This document shows positions 25,942 to 34,695 of a stretch of 40,778 nt of DNA, piece by piece (the first letter of the stretch is position 1; the number at the start of each line of letters is the position of its first letter). Made by a program: the position numbers and the translations under genes. This stretch comes from Akkermansiaceae bacterium (GTDB taxonomy: Bacteria > Verrucomicrobiota > Verrucomicrobiia > Verrucomicrobiales > Akkermansiaceae). The stretch is taken from the NCBI GenBank assembly GCA_903906515.1, contig CAIVKO010000145.1:1-40778 (forward strand). Reading direction: 5' to 3'. The notes under the pieces were generated by a model. It made no database searches, was not told the DNA's origin, and saw only the letters and a program-made list of their open reading frames with translations.

Positions 25942-26087
25942 AAAGGTAGCGAAGCTCAAAGGTGGCGCGCTACCGCCGGGGGCGCACGCCAAAGGAAAGC
26001 AAAAGAATCGCCCAAGCCCAGCATTTCCGACTCCCCTTGGCATCCCGCCCCCCTTTGTCCGGCGACCTACGGCGAGGCCGCCCTACC
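25942..26087. repeat. GGTAGCGC-family miniature inverted-repeat element, copy 2
   Basis: This copy is degenerate but clearly related to 17060-17187. Its left end is at about 25942-25979 (AAAGGTAGC, GGTGGCGCGCTACCGCC), and the interior has CCAAAGGAAAGC, CCTTGGCATCC and CCCCCTTTGTCCGGCG. The right end, GCGAGGCCGCCCTACC, finishes at 26087. It occupies the divergent gap between the HlyD-type gene and the oxidoreductase. Reading frames that extend those genes into it are artefacts. Confidence 0.75.
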
Positions 26088-26144
26088 CCATCGTCATTTC
26101 ACCTTGCCTCTTGGGCAACGGATTTGCATGGTCTAAACATCGTC

Positions 26145-27437
26145 ATGAATATTTCACCATCCACCTCACGTCGTCAGTTTATAAAATCAACTCTTGGCAC
26201 CGCGGGAGCAGTCATCGCCGGGCCACAAATTGTCCGCTCCCAGACGCTGGGTAATGCAACCAAGGCCGCCGCAAATTCCCGGATCGGCATGGGATTCATC
26301 GGCATGGGCCTGATTTCCGAAGGCCACGTGGGATCATTCCCGGGACTGAAAGACGTCCAACCAATCGCAGTGTGTGACGTGCGCGATTGGCAGGTGAAGA
26401 AGGCGCAGGAAAAACTGAAGAGCAAGGGATTCAACGACATCCTGGGAACCACGAAATTCGAAGAAGTGCTCGCCAACCCCGATATCCAAGCGGTATGCGT
26501 CACGACGCCCGACCATTGGCACGCGGCCATCGCCCTAGCCGCCATGAAGGCAGGCAAAGATGTGTATGTGGAAAAGCCGATGACACTGACCATCGAGGAA
26601 GGCAAAGCCATGGTGGCGGCGGAGAAAAAATACGGACGCATCGTGCAAGTGGGCAGTCAACAGCGCTCGTCGATCCATTTCCGCATCGCGGCGAATATCG
26701 TGCGCAACGGCCTGATCGGCGACATCAAGGAGGTTTATTGCCGGCTCGGTGAATTCCCGCAGCCACCGGAAAAAGAGGTGATCATTCCGGTGCCTGAGGG
26801 ATTCAACTACGACCGCTGGCTTGGGCCCACACCGTTTTTCGAGCACTCGGAAAACCGGGTGAAGGGGAACTACGGCGGCGGTTGGCGTTGCTACTGGGAA
26901 TACGGCAGCCGCAAGTTCGGCGATTGGGGCGCGCACCATTTCGATATCGTCCAGTGGGCGCTCGGTCGCGATGATACCGGACCTGTTGAGTTCATTCCCA
27001 TGGGCTTTGAGGGAGCCGACGCCCTACACTACCGTTATGCCGATGGCATCACCGTCTGGCGCGACAAGAAAAATGCCGATAACGGCCACTCGATCCACTT
27101 CGTCGGCACCAAGGGCGAAGTTTTTGTGGACCGCGGCAAGATAGATGCCTCTCCCAAGGAATTGCTCCGCTACACTTACGGACCGAACGACATACAGGTG
27201 TATGAGTCGAAGGAGCACCGCGCGAATTTCATCGAGTCGGTCCTGTCGCGCAAACCGACGATCTGCCCCGCCACCGTAGGTTACCGCACCGCCACCATTT
27301 GCCAGCTCTCCGCCATCGCCCTACGGCTCGGCCGCGCGATCAAGTGGGACCCGAAAACCGAGCAAATCACCGGCGACAAGGAAGCCGCCGCCATGCAGGA
27401 CCGCCCGCGCCGCAAGGGCTACGAATTGCCAGCGTGA
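26145..27437 (+). CDS. Tat-exported Gfo/Idh/MocA-family oxidoreductase
   Basis: 430 residues from ATG 26145, chosen because a twin-arginine signal follows at once (SRRQFIKSTLGTAGAVIAG). The Rossmann fold starts at IGMGFIGMGLISEGHV. EKPM (in VYVEKPMTLTIEEG) contributes the family lysine, and YGGGWRCYWEYGSRKFGDWGAHHFDIVQW carries the catalytic-side histidines. It most likely oxidises or otherwise processes a sugar or cyclitol in the periplasm with tightly bound NAD(P). The Tat signal fits export with the cofactor already bound. The substrate is not readable. Confidence 0.9.
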   Translation: MNISPSTSRRQFIKSTLGTAGAVIAGPQIVRSQTLGNATKAAANSRIGMGFIGMGLISEGHVGSFPGLKDVQPIAVCDVRDWQVKKAQEKLKSKGFNDILGTTKFEEVLANPDIQAVCVTTPDHWHAAIALAAMKAGKDVYVEKPMTLTIEEGKAMVAAEKKYGRIVQVGSQQRSSIHFRIAANIVRNGLIGDIKEVYCRLGEFPQPPEKEVIIPVPEGFNYDRWLGPTPFFEHSENRVKGNYGGGWRCYWEYGSRKFGDWGAHHFDIVQWALGRDDTGPVEFIPMGFEGADALHYRYADGITVWRDKKNADNGHSIHFVGTKGEVFVDRGKIDASPKELLRYTYGPNDIQVYESKEHRANFIESVLSRKPTICPATVGYRTATICQLSAIALRLGRAIKWDPKTEQITGDKEAAAMQDRPRRKGYELPA

Positions 27438-27460
27438 TAGCATGCGACGGGGATCAACAC

Positions 27461-27575
27461 AAGCGGCGTGTCTATGACCGCCGCTAATTCCCCCCGTAGG
27501 CGGGACGTTCAAGAAAAGCCGAAGGAGAGCTTCGCACATTTCCCAGGCATCGACGCTCATAGAGCGCCGCTACAA
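27461..27575. repeat. TTGTAGCG-family miniature element, copy 1
   Basis: The reverse complement aligns along its full length with 34690-34806. Shared blocks are GCTCTATGAGCGTCGATGCC near one end and GCGGCGTGTCTATGACCGCC near the other, with TTGTAGCGGCG at one tip. It lies just after the oxidoreductase stop, in a gap between convergent genes. No open reading frame of note is inside. Confidence 0.8.
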
Positions 27576-27708
27576 TCGTTTTCATCCGCAAACGATCGAA
27601 AGGAAAGGCTTTCACACCTTCCTATCATAGACTTGCATCCCGCGCGCCTGGTAATTCTGGAGTGCGGCGGCATGATCGAGAGTGCAGGTATGTACCCAAA
27701 CCCGACGG

Positions 27709-27840
27709 AATCCCGATGGGATTCGTGACGATCCTATCCCAACGGGATTACGTCACAAAGCCTGGGGTTGGTCCGAGGCACGAAGACCTACCCCAGGATG
27801 GGAATCCCGAAGGAAACCCCAACTCCAACGGAGTTGCGTC
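27709..27840. repeat. Multi-hairpin repeat in the idh-fusA gap
   Basis: Several palindromes follow each other. AATCCC-GAT-GGGATT is at 27709-27723, and CCTGGGGT (27761-27768) pairs with ACCCCAGG (27790-27797) and extends by GGTC/GACC. AACTCC-AAC-GGAGTT is at 27821-27835. Short blocks (CCCAACGGGATTACGTCAC, CCAACGGAGTTGCGTC) repeat imperfectly. The 648-base gap 27438-28085 contains this, one TTGTAGCG element, one REP unit and a terminator, and no gene. Confidence 0.6.
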
Positions 27841-27917
27841 CAGGTGATAGATGCATGATCACACGCGGATATTTGACCAATGGATTACGCGAATCACGCC
27901 CCTATACACCTTATCCG

Positions 27918-27960
27918 CGTTTCATTCGCGCGGACCGCTCGGAGAGACGGTCCCTACCCA
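27918..27960. repeat. Solitary REP unit of the REPIN-like family
   Basis: This is a single copy of the palindromic unit, GGACCG-CTC-GGA-GAG-A-CGGTCC, preceded by TTTCATTCGCGC and followed by CTACCC. Unlike 24440-24621 and 32661-33038 there is no inverted partner. It lies in the gap between convergent genes. Confidence 0.75.
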
Positions 27961-28008
27961 CCGCCCTCCGCCTTCCGCGATGGCACTTTGCGCTTTTTCG
28001 GCATCAAC

Positions 28009-28046
28009 AAAAAACCCGCCGGCCATGGGAGGACGCCGGGTTTTTG
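28009..28046. terminator. Bidirectional intrinsic terminator after fusA
   Basis: AAAAACCCG at about 28010-28018 pairs with CGGGTTTTT at 28037-28045 around a GC-rich loop (CCGGCC...GGACGC). The A and T runs on the two sides make it usable in both directions. It ends fusA (minus) and anything coming from the oxidoreductase side. Confidence 0.75.
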
Positions 28047-28085
28047 TGAGGGATGGGCATGGCGGTTGGAAACCGCCGCCACGGA

Positions 28086-30176
28086 TTACTTGCGCAGGGC
28101 TTCTTCCTTTTCCTTGGCCTTGGCGATGACTTCTTCCGCTACGTTGCGTGGGCAGGGGGCGTAGTGGCTGAACTCCATGGAGAACTGGCCACGGCCGGAG
28201 GTCATAGTGCGGAGGTCGCCGATGTAGCCGAACATCGCGCTCAGCGGGGCATCCGCCTTGACGCGGACGCCACCGTGGGTGGTCATCTGCTCCTTGATCA
28301 TGCCCCGGCGGCGGTTGAGGTCGCCGATGACGTCACCAACTTGCGCATCGGGGGTGAAGACGTCGATTTTCATGATCGGCTCGAGCACTTGTGGCGCGCA
28401 CTTCTGCATGGTTTGGCGATAGGCGGCCTTGGCGGCGATTTCGAAAGCGATGGACGACGAGTCCACGGCGTGGAAACCACCGTCCTTGAGGGTGACCTTG
28501 AAGTCCAAGCAGGGGTAACCGGCGAGCGGGCCTTTGTGGATGGAGGTTTTGAAACCTTTTTCCACGGCAGGGATGAATTCCTTCGGCACGTTGCCGCCGA
28601 CGACTGCGGATTCGAACACGAAACCGGAGCCGGCTTCCATCGGTTCGATGATGTAGTCGATCTTCGCGTATTGGCCGGAACCACCGGACTGCTTCTTGTG
28701 GGTGTAGGTGTCGGTGACGGCCTTGGTGATGGTTTCGCGGTAGGCGACCTGCGGTGCGCCGACGTTGACCTCAACCTTGTGGGTGCGCTTGAGGATGTCG
28801 ATTTTGATGTCGAGGTGAAGCTCGCCCATGCCCTTGAGAATGAGTTCGTTGGTTTCCTCGTCGGTCTCGACGCGGAAGGACGGGTCTTCCTGCACCATCT
28901 TGCCGATCGCGACACCGAGTTTCTCGGCGTTGACCTTATCCTTCGGCGCGACAGCGATGGAAATGACGGGATCCGGGAACACCATCGGTTCGAGGGTGGC
29001 AGGCTTGTTTTCGTCACACAGCGTGTGGCCGGTCTGCACGTTTTTGAGACCGATGATGGCGATGATGTCGCCGGCTTGGGCGGTATCGACTTCCTGACGG
29101 TCGTCGGCGTGCATTTCCACCATGCGGCTGATGCGCTCGGTTTTGCCGGTGAAGGTATTGAGAACGGTCATACCCTTCTTGATGGTGCCTGAGTAGATGC
29201 GGGTGAAAGTCAGCGCACCGTATTTGTCGTCCATGATCTTGAACGCAAGACCGCGGAATGGCTTGGAGGCATCGACGATGGCGAATTCGCCGGTCGGATT
29301 GCCTTCGAGGTCCACTTCCGGTTGGGGTTTCACTTCGGTGGGGTTCGGCAGGTAATCGACGACGGCGTCGAGCACGTTCTGGATGCCCTTGTTTTTGAAG
29401 GCGGACCCGCAGTAGGTCGGGAAAAACTTGAGATCGATGGTCCCCCTGCGGATGCAGCGCTTGATGGTGTCCATGTCCGGTTCCTCGCCATCGAGGTATT
29501 TTTCCATCGCTTCATCCTCCATCTCGACGGCGGTCTCGATGAGTTCGGCGCGGTATTGCTCGACTTTTTCCACCATGTCGGCGGGAACTTCGCCTTCGGT
29601 GACGTTTTCTGGTTTTCCGGAATCATCCCAGACGAAGGACCTGCGGGAGAGCAGATCGACCACGCCGACGAAGCCACTTTCTTCACCGATCGGGAGCACC
29701 ATGACGAGGGGTTTGGCACCGAGGATGGTCTTCACCTGTTCCACGACCTTGTAGAAATTCGCACCGATGCGGTCCATCTTGTTGACGTAAATGACGCGGG
29801 AAACTCCGGAATCATCGGCGTAGCGCCAGTTGGTTTCCGATTGGGGTTCGACACCACCGGAGGCGCAGAACACGCCGACACCGCCGTCGAGCACCTTGAG
29901 TGAGCGGTAAACTTCGATGGTGAAGTCCACGTGGCCGGGAGTGTCGATGACGTTGAATTGGTGGCCCTTCCAGAAGCAGGAAGTGGCGGCGGATTGGATG
30001 GTGATGCCGCGTTCGGCTTCCTGTTCCATGAAGTCCATCGTGGAAGCGCCGTCATGCACTTCGCCGATTTTGTGGATTTTACCGGTGAGTTTGAGAATGC
30101 GCTCGGTGGTCGTGGTTTTCCCTGCATCGACGTGCGCGAAAATGCCGATATTGCGATATTTGGTGAGGTCCTTCAT
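28086..30176 (-). CDS. fusA: Translation elongation factor G
   Basis: 696 residues, full length. The GTPase motifs are AHVDAGKTT (G1), RGITI (G2), DTPGHVDF (G3), NKMDR (G4) and GSAFKNKG (G5). Domains II-V follow, with domain IV region [16 protein letters not shown] and domain [18 protein letters not shown]. It moves tRNAs and mRNA through the ribosome with GTP. It stands alone, not in an rpsL-rpsG-tuf cluster, so it may be either the main EF-G moved from that operon or a second copy. Codon use is strongly GC-ending, as in highly expressed genes. A terminator follows. Confidence 0.96.
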   Translation of the reverse strand: MKDLTKYRNIGIFAHVDAGKTTTTERILKLTGKIHKIGEVHDGASTMDFMEQEAERGITIQSAATSCFWKGHQFNVIDTPGHVDFTIEVYRSLKVLDGGVGVFCASGGVEPQSETNWRYADDSGVSRVIYVNKMDRIGANFYKVVEQVKTILGAKPLVMVLPIGEESGFVGVVDLLSRRSFVWDDSGKPENVTEGEVPADMVEKVEQYRAELIETAVEMEDEAMEKYLDGEEPDMDTIKRCIRRGTIDLKFFPTYCGSAFKNKGIQNVLDAVVDYLPNPTEVKPQPEVDLEGNPTGEFAIVDASKPFRGLAFKIMDDKYGALTFTRIYSGTIKKGMTVLNTFTGKTERISRMVEMHADDRQEVDTAQAGDIIAIIGLKNVQTGHTLCDENKPATLEPMVFPDPVISIAVAPKDKVNAEKLGVAIGKMVQEDPSFRVETDEETNELILKGMGELHLDIKIDILKRTHKVEVNVGAPQVAYRETITKAVTDTYTHKKQSGGSGQYAKIDYIIEPMEAGSGFVFESAVVGGNVPKEFIPAVEKGFKTSIHKGPLAGYPCLDFKVTLKDGGFHAVDSSSIAFEIAAKAAYRQTMQKCAPQVLEPIMKIDVFTPDAQVGDVIGDLNRRRGMIKEQMTTHGGVRVKADAPLSAMFGYIGDLRTMTSGRGQFSMEFSHYAPCPRNVAEEVIAKAKEKEEALRK

Positions 30177-30290
30177 GCCTGGTGTGCTTCTGGTTTGCGG
30201 GTGCCGTTGTTTCGGCGGGCGCGCATTGCTAGTCGGTGAAATCGATTTGGCAATCCTAGAGTCGCATAAACCGGCATTATTTGCTAAATT

Positions 30291-30650
30291 TCAGGACCCG
30301 AGCAGGGTTTTCTTCCAGACATCCGGCTTGAACCCGGTGAGAGCCATGCCCTCGCCTATGAGAAACGGGCGTTTGACGAGGTTGCCGTTTTTGGAGAGCA
30401 GGTCGATGGCTTCGGGTGGGGTCATGGCTGGCAGTTTGTCCTTCATGCCGAGCGCGCGGTAGTCGATGCCCGAGGTATTGAAGAGCTTGCGGACGTCATC
30501 GCCGTGGAGTCGGAGGGCGGATTCCAGTTCGGCGGAGGTGGGCGGGGTTTCGCGGATGGCCATCACCGTGTGAGGGATTCCATGATCATCGAGCCACTTG
30601 AGCGCATCCCGACAGGTGCTGCATTTTTGATACACATAAACCTTGAACAT
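30291..30650 (-). CDS. ArsC/Spx-family protein (YffB-like)
   Basis: 119 residues with a thioredoxin-like fold. The N-terminal redox motif is C-S-T-C in YQKCSTCRDALKWL, near residues 10-13. The family block KLFNTSGIDYRALG and a later KRPFLIG follow; the RPFLIG type of loop is typical of the group. Members are arsenate reductase-like or Spx-like; arsenate activity is not indicated by any neighbour. It lies 114 bases upstream of fusA on the same strand, but probably has its own transcript. Confidence 0.85.
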   Translation of the reverse strand: MFKVYVYQKCSTCRDALKWLDDHGIPHTVMAIRETPPTSAELESALRLHGDDVRKLFNTSGIDYRALGMKDKLPAMTPPEAIDLLSKNGNLVKRPFLIGEGMALTGFKPDVWKKTLLGS

Positions 30651-30710
30651 CGCGCGAGGCTCTCACCTCCGTGCGGCCGACGCAAGCCGGGGAATGAATG
30701 GACGACCAAT

Positions 30711-30749
30711 CAAAAGAAATATTGGCAACGCGGGCCGTCAAGCTACTCT
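30711..30749 (+). promoter_or_regulatory. Candidate glycosyltransferase promoter
   Basis: CAAAAGAAATATTGGCAA (30711-30728) repeats the motif found before the fucosidase gene with one change. TTGGCA (30722-30727) and TACTCT (30744-30749) are 16 bases apart. It lies in the divergent gap 104 bases before the glycosyltransferase ATG. Confidence 0.42.
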
Positions 30750-30852
30750 CGCTGCGGATGGGCTCCCATCAGAAATCTGCCGAATCCGCCAATTCCCACG
30801 CTCCGCATAGCCGTCTTCACTTCAGAATTCCAGTTTCGGTTTTCCTCATCCC

Positions 30853-31950
30853 ATGAAAATCATCCAAATCCTGCCAGAACTCAATTCCGGCGGCGTGGAA
30901 CGCGGCACCTTGGAAGTCGCCGCGCATCTGGTCAAACACGGCCATGAAGCCATCGTGATTTCCAATGGCGGACGTCTCGTCACGGCACTTGAGGCATCCG
31001 GAGCGCGGCATGTGACGATGCCGGTCCACCGCAAAAGCCTGGCCACCCTGTTACAGGTCATGCCTTTGCGGAAATTTCTCACCCGGGAAAAACCCGACAT
31101 CATCCACATCCGCTCGCGCGTCCCCGGATGGATCGCGTGGCTGGCGTGGCGCGGCATGGACCCGGCAACCCGCCCGCGTCTGGTCAGCACGGTCCATGGA
31201 TTCTACTCGGTGAATGCCTACTCGGCGGTCATGACCAAGGGTGAACGGGTCATCGCGGTTTCCGACAGCATCAGGAAATACATTCTGAACAACTATCCAA
31301 AAACGGCAGCAGAAAAGATCACCGTGATTCACCGTGGCGTCGATCCCGGACTATTTCCGAAGGATTATCGCCCATCTGAAAAATGGATGTCCGCATGGAG
31401 AACGGCCTACCCGGAATTGCAAGGCCGCAAGACCCTGTTGCTGCCCGCACGAATCACCCGCTGGAAAGGCCAAATGGATTTTCTCCAAGTGGTGAGCGGT
31501 CTCATCGCTGCCGGAGAGGATGTGCACGGACTCATCGCTGGCGAGACACACCGGGCGAAAACCACCTTTGAAAATGAATTGAGAGAACACGCCGGACAAC
31601 TCGGAATCTCCGATCGCGTCACCTTCCTCGGGCATCGCAGCGACCTCAAGGAGGTGATGGCCGTCTCGGATGTCGTCTTGTCGTTGTCACTGGATCCCGA
31701 AGCATTCGGACGCGTGACCCTTGAAGCCGCGGCACTTGGAAAACCCGTCGTCGCATACGATCACGGCGGCGTAGCCGAACAACTCCAATCGTTCTTCCCC
31801 GACGGCCTGGTGCCTGTGGGCGATGTGCCTGAAATCATCAAGCGGATCACCCGCTTGCTCGCGCCAGACCACCCGTCTCCCGGACCGATTGATGAATTCA
31901 CTCTCGAAAACATGCTGGGAAAAACCACCTCACTTTACGAGAGCCTGTAA
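30853..31950 (+). CDS. Glycosyltransferase family 4 protein
   Basis: 365 residues, GT-B fold. The N-terminal acceptor domain begins MKIIQILPELNSGGVERGT. The C-terminal donor domain has LLLPARITRWKGQMDFL, VTFLGHRSDLKEVMAVSDVVLSLS and the nucleotide-sugar motif EAFGRVTLEAAALGKPVVAYDHGG, with the E-x7-E type glutamates. It transfers a sugar from a nucleotide donor, probably to a surface polysaccharide or lipid carrier. It stands outside any polysaccharide cluster in this window. Confidence 0.9.
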   Translation: MKIIQILPELNSGGVERGTLEVAAHLVKHGHEAIVISNGGRLVTALEASGARHVTMPVHRKSLATLLQVMPLRKFLTREKPDIIHIRSRVPGWIAWLAWRGMDPATRPRLVSTVHGFYSVNAYSAVMTKGERVIAVSDSIRKYILNNYPKTAAEKITVIHRGVDPGLFPKDYRPSEKWMSAWRTAYPELQGRKTLLLPARITRWKGQMDFLQVVSGLIAAGEDVHGLIAGETHRAKTTFENELREHAGQLGISDRVTFLGHRSDLKEVMAVSDVVLSLSLDPEAFGRVTLEAAALGKPVVAYDHGGVAEQLQSFFPDGLVPVGDVPEIIKRITRLLAPDHPSPGPIDEFTLENMLGKTTSLYESL

Positions 31951-31976
31951 CAAACTCTTTCCTATTCCCTAACCTC

Positions 31977-32675
31977 ATGAAAATCATAACGACCCTTGCA
32001 TTACCACTTGCAACCCTGCTCATCTTGAGCAGTTGCAAATCTGAAAAAACTGCAACAACCACCACGAATCCTACAACAACCGTAACGGCTCCCGCCGCCA
32101 CTGGCATTGTGGTCAATGCGGAAAAACCATCGCCGCACTTCGAAGCGGTGCTGAAGCACTTGGATGTGGGGGCGAAGTCGCTGACTTTCCAGGATCATGC
32201 CGGCCAACGTGATTTCTGGATCGGAATGTTGGAGATGATTAAAAAATCGGTTCCAAAAAGCGAAATGCCTGCAGGACTCGAAGCGGCGGCATTGATCGAT
32301 GATCTTGGCCTGTGCAGCGCGGCGGCCAGTGGCAGCAGTTTAGCGAAGGACGGCGATGCCTGGTTGCTCCGCTATTACTCCCACCATCCCGATGGTTTAC
32401 CAGCGATGGCTGGAGCATGGGGGCAGCCGGAACCGTTTGGAATGGCGGCAACCTTGCCTGCATCCACCGACCTCGCGATCGAAGGACAATTGGACGCCCG
32501 CAGCCTGCCCAAGCTCATGCGCAAAATCGCGGCGCAGATCGGCCAGTCCGCAGAGGTTGAAAAGAACCTCAAGCAAATGCTGCCGATCGGCATGAGCCTG
32601 CGGATCTTACAGCGTGGTGAGTCTCTACTCACTTGGATGTTACAGGCTCCGGGCACGGCCTCAGAGATTGTCTGA
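31977..32675 (+). CDS. Lipoprotein of unknown function, C-terminus ended by a repeat element
   Basis: 232 residues. The signal peptide carries a lipobox, LILSSC, with the lipidated cysteine at residue 20. A Thr/Pro-rich linker follows (about 22-45), and then a mostly helical domain with no motif I recognise. It is 26 bases after the glycosyltransferase gene. The last codons and the TGA (32673-32675) lie in the left end of the REPIN-like element (CAGAGATTGTCTGAATATTC). The protein may therefore be cut short, or have gained a new end, by the insertion. I cannot tell without homologues. Confidence 0.7.
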   Translation: MKIITTLALPLATLLILSSCKSEKTATTTTNPTTTVTAPAATGIVVNAEKPSPHFEAVLKHLDVGAKSLTFQDHAGQRDFWIGMLEMIKKSVPKSEMPAGLEAAALIDDLGLCSAAASGSSLAKDGDAWLLRYYSHHPDGLPAMAGAWGQPEPFGMAATLPASTDLAIEGQLDARSLPKLMRKIAAQIGQSAEVEKNLKQMLPIGMSLRILQRGESLLTWMLQAPGTASEIV

Positions 32676-33038
32676 ATATTCACAAAGGCAGGGACCGTCT
32701 CTCCGAGCGGTCCGGCTAATGGAACGAGAACGCGTGGCCCATGAAAATGCTTAAAAAGCAAATCATGGACGACAATTTCACACCTCATTAGCCGGACCGC
32801 TCGGAGAGACGGTCCCTGCCATTCATTCACATTTCATTAGCCGGACCGCTCGGAGAGACGGTCCCTGCCATTCATTCACATTTCATTAGCCGGACCGCTC
32901 GGAGAGACGGTCCCTGCCATTCATTCACATTTCATTAGCCGGACCTCTCGGAGAGACGGTCCCTGCCATTCATTCACATTTCATTAGCCGGACCGCTCGG
33001 AGAGACGGTCCCTGCCATTTTTAATACAGACTCTCAGG
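32661..33038. repeat. REPIN-like element, copy B, expanded to a five-unit 49-bp tandem array
   Basis: The left arm is at 32661-32721 (inverted unit) and the spacer hairpin TGCTT-AAA-AAGCA at 32748-32760. Five direct units start at 32791, 32840, 32889, 32938 and 32987, exactly 49 bases apart and nearly identical. The fourth has CTCTCGG in place of CGCTCGG. The right end (ATTTTTAATACAGACTCTCAGG) matches the left end of copy A. The stop codons of the genes on both sides lie in the element ends. Spacers between units are identical, so it is not CRISPR. Confidence 0.9.
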
Positions 33039-33285
33039 CCTTGGTCGCCGCTGCCCGCAGGCATTGGTAGATCTGGTCCTTGAGCGCGGTCCTCTCGAAT
33101 TTCATCTTTTCGATTTCCGCGTCCGAAATCGGCGACTGCCTTTCCTCAAGCAGGCGGATTTCATCATCGATGTAATCGTGTTTGGCCACAAGGGTGTCGA
33201 ACTTGACGTCCGTGGTCCTGAGGACTTCGATCATCCTGTGGTGTTCTGGAAATTCGTGACTGATGTCGTGGTGTTCTGAGAGCAT
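33034..33285 (-). CDS. YdcH-like (DUF465) small protein
   Basis: 83 residues, almost wholly helical and charged. The family pattern is visible as EFPEHHRMIEVLRTTDVKF, then DYIDDEIRLLEER and EIEKMKFERTALKDQIY. DUF465 proteins are short cytoplasmic proteins of unknown function. The stop codon (33034-33036) overlaps the right end of the repeat array. The gene is convergent with the lipoprotein and divergent from pabB. Confidence 0.82.
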   Translation of the reverse strand: MLSEHHDISHEFPEHHRMIEVLRTTDVKFDTLVAKHDYIDDEIRLLEERQSPISDAEIEKMKFERTALKDQIYQCLRAAATKA

Positions 33286-33441
33286 GGGAATGGGTTCTAA
33301 GGTTGGTTTGAAAGGTGCGCAAATCTAAGCAAGTTCCCCCCCGGCAAGGCCAGCGAAAAAGATGGATTTTTTCACGGCTTCCGGCCATCGCGAGGTTTCC
33401 GGCTTGCTTCGGGCGGCTGTCGGCCCTTGCCTACCAGCGCG

Positions 33442-34695
33442 ATGGCGGATGTGACGATGCGATTCCAGGCGCGGCCCACGCGGCTCACGGGCCTGACACC
33501 CGTCGAGGTAGCGGGTGGTTTGCGCCATTTGCCCGGGTTGGTGTTTTTTGATTCGTCAGGACATCCGACCGCTTCAGCCGATCCGCCAATCTCGGTGATC
33601 GCCGCACGGCCGGTGCGGACTTTTTGCGGATCGATCCACTCGGATGCGGATCGGAAAATCCTGCGGGATGCGATGGCCGCGCACCCTATTTCCCCGGGAT
33701 GCGATGGATTTCCATCTGGCGGCCTGTGCGGGTGGGTCGATTACGAAGGTGAATTCGTGTTCGGCGAATATCACGAAATGCTTTGCTTTCATCACGCAGA
33801 TCAATCGTGGTGGGAACTTGGCACACTCTCCGAATGCCTCAAACCCGTCACCGATGAAGCCGCGACAATCGGTCCGTTTTCCGCAGTCAGTTCTCATCAG
33901 GAATTTCTCGACGGCGTCCTGCGCATCAAGGAGTGGATCGCCGCCGGTGACATCTATCAGGTCAATCTTTCGCAATCCTTCGAGGCACCAGTGACCGGCG
34001 GATCGCTCTTCGGATTGTATGAGAGCTTGCGGACGGCGTCACCCGCGCCGATGGCCGCCTGGCTGTCATTGGGCGAGCGCGAGGTCCTGTGCTCTTCACC
34101 GGAATCCTTCCTGAAAATCTCAGGCAAACACATCGAAACCCGCCCGATCAAAGGAACAAGGCCGCGTTTCACCGATCCCTCCGAAGACCGCCGATCCGCA
34201 TACGAACTCCAGACATCCGCCAAGGAAATCGCGGAGTTGGTGATGATCACCGATTTGCTGCGCAACGACCTCGGCCAGGTCTGCGAGTTCGGCAGCGTGG
34301 AAGTGGCCGAAATGCTCCGCCTGGAATCGCTCGCGCAAGTCCATCATCTGGTCTCCACCGTCACCGGAACCCTGCGCCCGGAGACCGATGCGCTCGATGC
34401 CATGGCCGACTGTTTTCCCGGCGGCAGCATCACCGGCGCCCCGAAAATGCGGGCCATGGAAATCATCCGCGAACTCGAAAAACAACCGCGCGGCATCTAC
34501 TGCGGCGCGATCGGCTGGCTTGGATTCGATGGTGACTGCTCGTTCAACATCGCCATCCGAACTATTGTTAGAAACCAGGGAAAAATCGTTTATCAAGTCG
34601 GTGCCGGCATCGTCGCGGATTCCGATCCGCAGCAGGAATACGAGGAAACCCTGCACAAGGCCGCAGGCATCCGTCTAGCCGTGGAGCGCTTGTAG
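33442..34695 (+). CDS. pabB: Aminodeoxychorismate synthase component I
   Basis: 417 residues from ATG 33442; a TTG at 33427 or ATG at 33457 are alternatives. Chorismate-binding motifs are RPIKGTRPR (the PIKGT lysine marks PabB rather than TrpE), LVMITDLLRNDLGQVCE, FPGGSITGAPKMRAMEI and YQVGAGIVADSDPQQEYEET. It converts chorismate plus ammonia to aminodeoxychorismate for folate synthesis. No pabA or pabC is adjacent. Its stop, TAG in CTTGTAGCG, lies in the first bases of the miniature element at 34690-34806. Confidence 0.92.
   Translation: MADVTMRFQARPTRLTGLTPVEVAGGLRHLPGLVFFDSSGHPTASADPPISVIAARPVRTFCGSIHSDADRKILRDAMAAHPISPGCDGFPSGGLCGWVDYEGEFVFGEYHEMLCFHHADQSWWELGTLSECLKPVTDEAATIGPFSAVSSHQEFLDGVLRIKEWIAAGDIYQVNLSQSFEAPVTGGSLFGLYESLRTASPAPMAAWLSLGEREVLCSSPESFLKISGKHIETRPIKGTRPRFTDPSEDRRSAYELQTSAKEIAELVMITDLLRNDLGQVCEFGSVEVAEMLRLESLAQVHHLVSTVTGTLRPETDALDAMADCFPGGSITGAPKMRAMEIIRELEKQPRGIYCGAIGWLGFDGDCSFNIAIRTIVRNQGKIVYQVGAGIVADSDPQQEYEETLHKAAGIRLAVERL

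Noticed and set aside
25879..26144. N-terminal extensions of the HlyD-type protein and the oxidoreductase
   Set aside because: The extra codons come from the GGTAGCGC repeat element; the membrane anchor and the Tat signal mark the real starts.
28053..29192. Long plus-strand reading frame of 379 codons
   Set aside because: It is antisense to fusA, which is fully conserved; no family features in the plus-strand translation.
32791..33035. CRISPR-like array of regular repeats
   Set aside because: The intervals between units are identical, not unique spacers; the period is a plain 49-base tandem copy and no cas genes are near.
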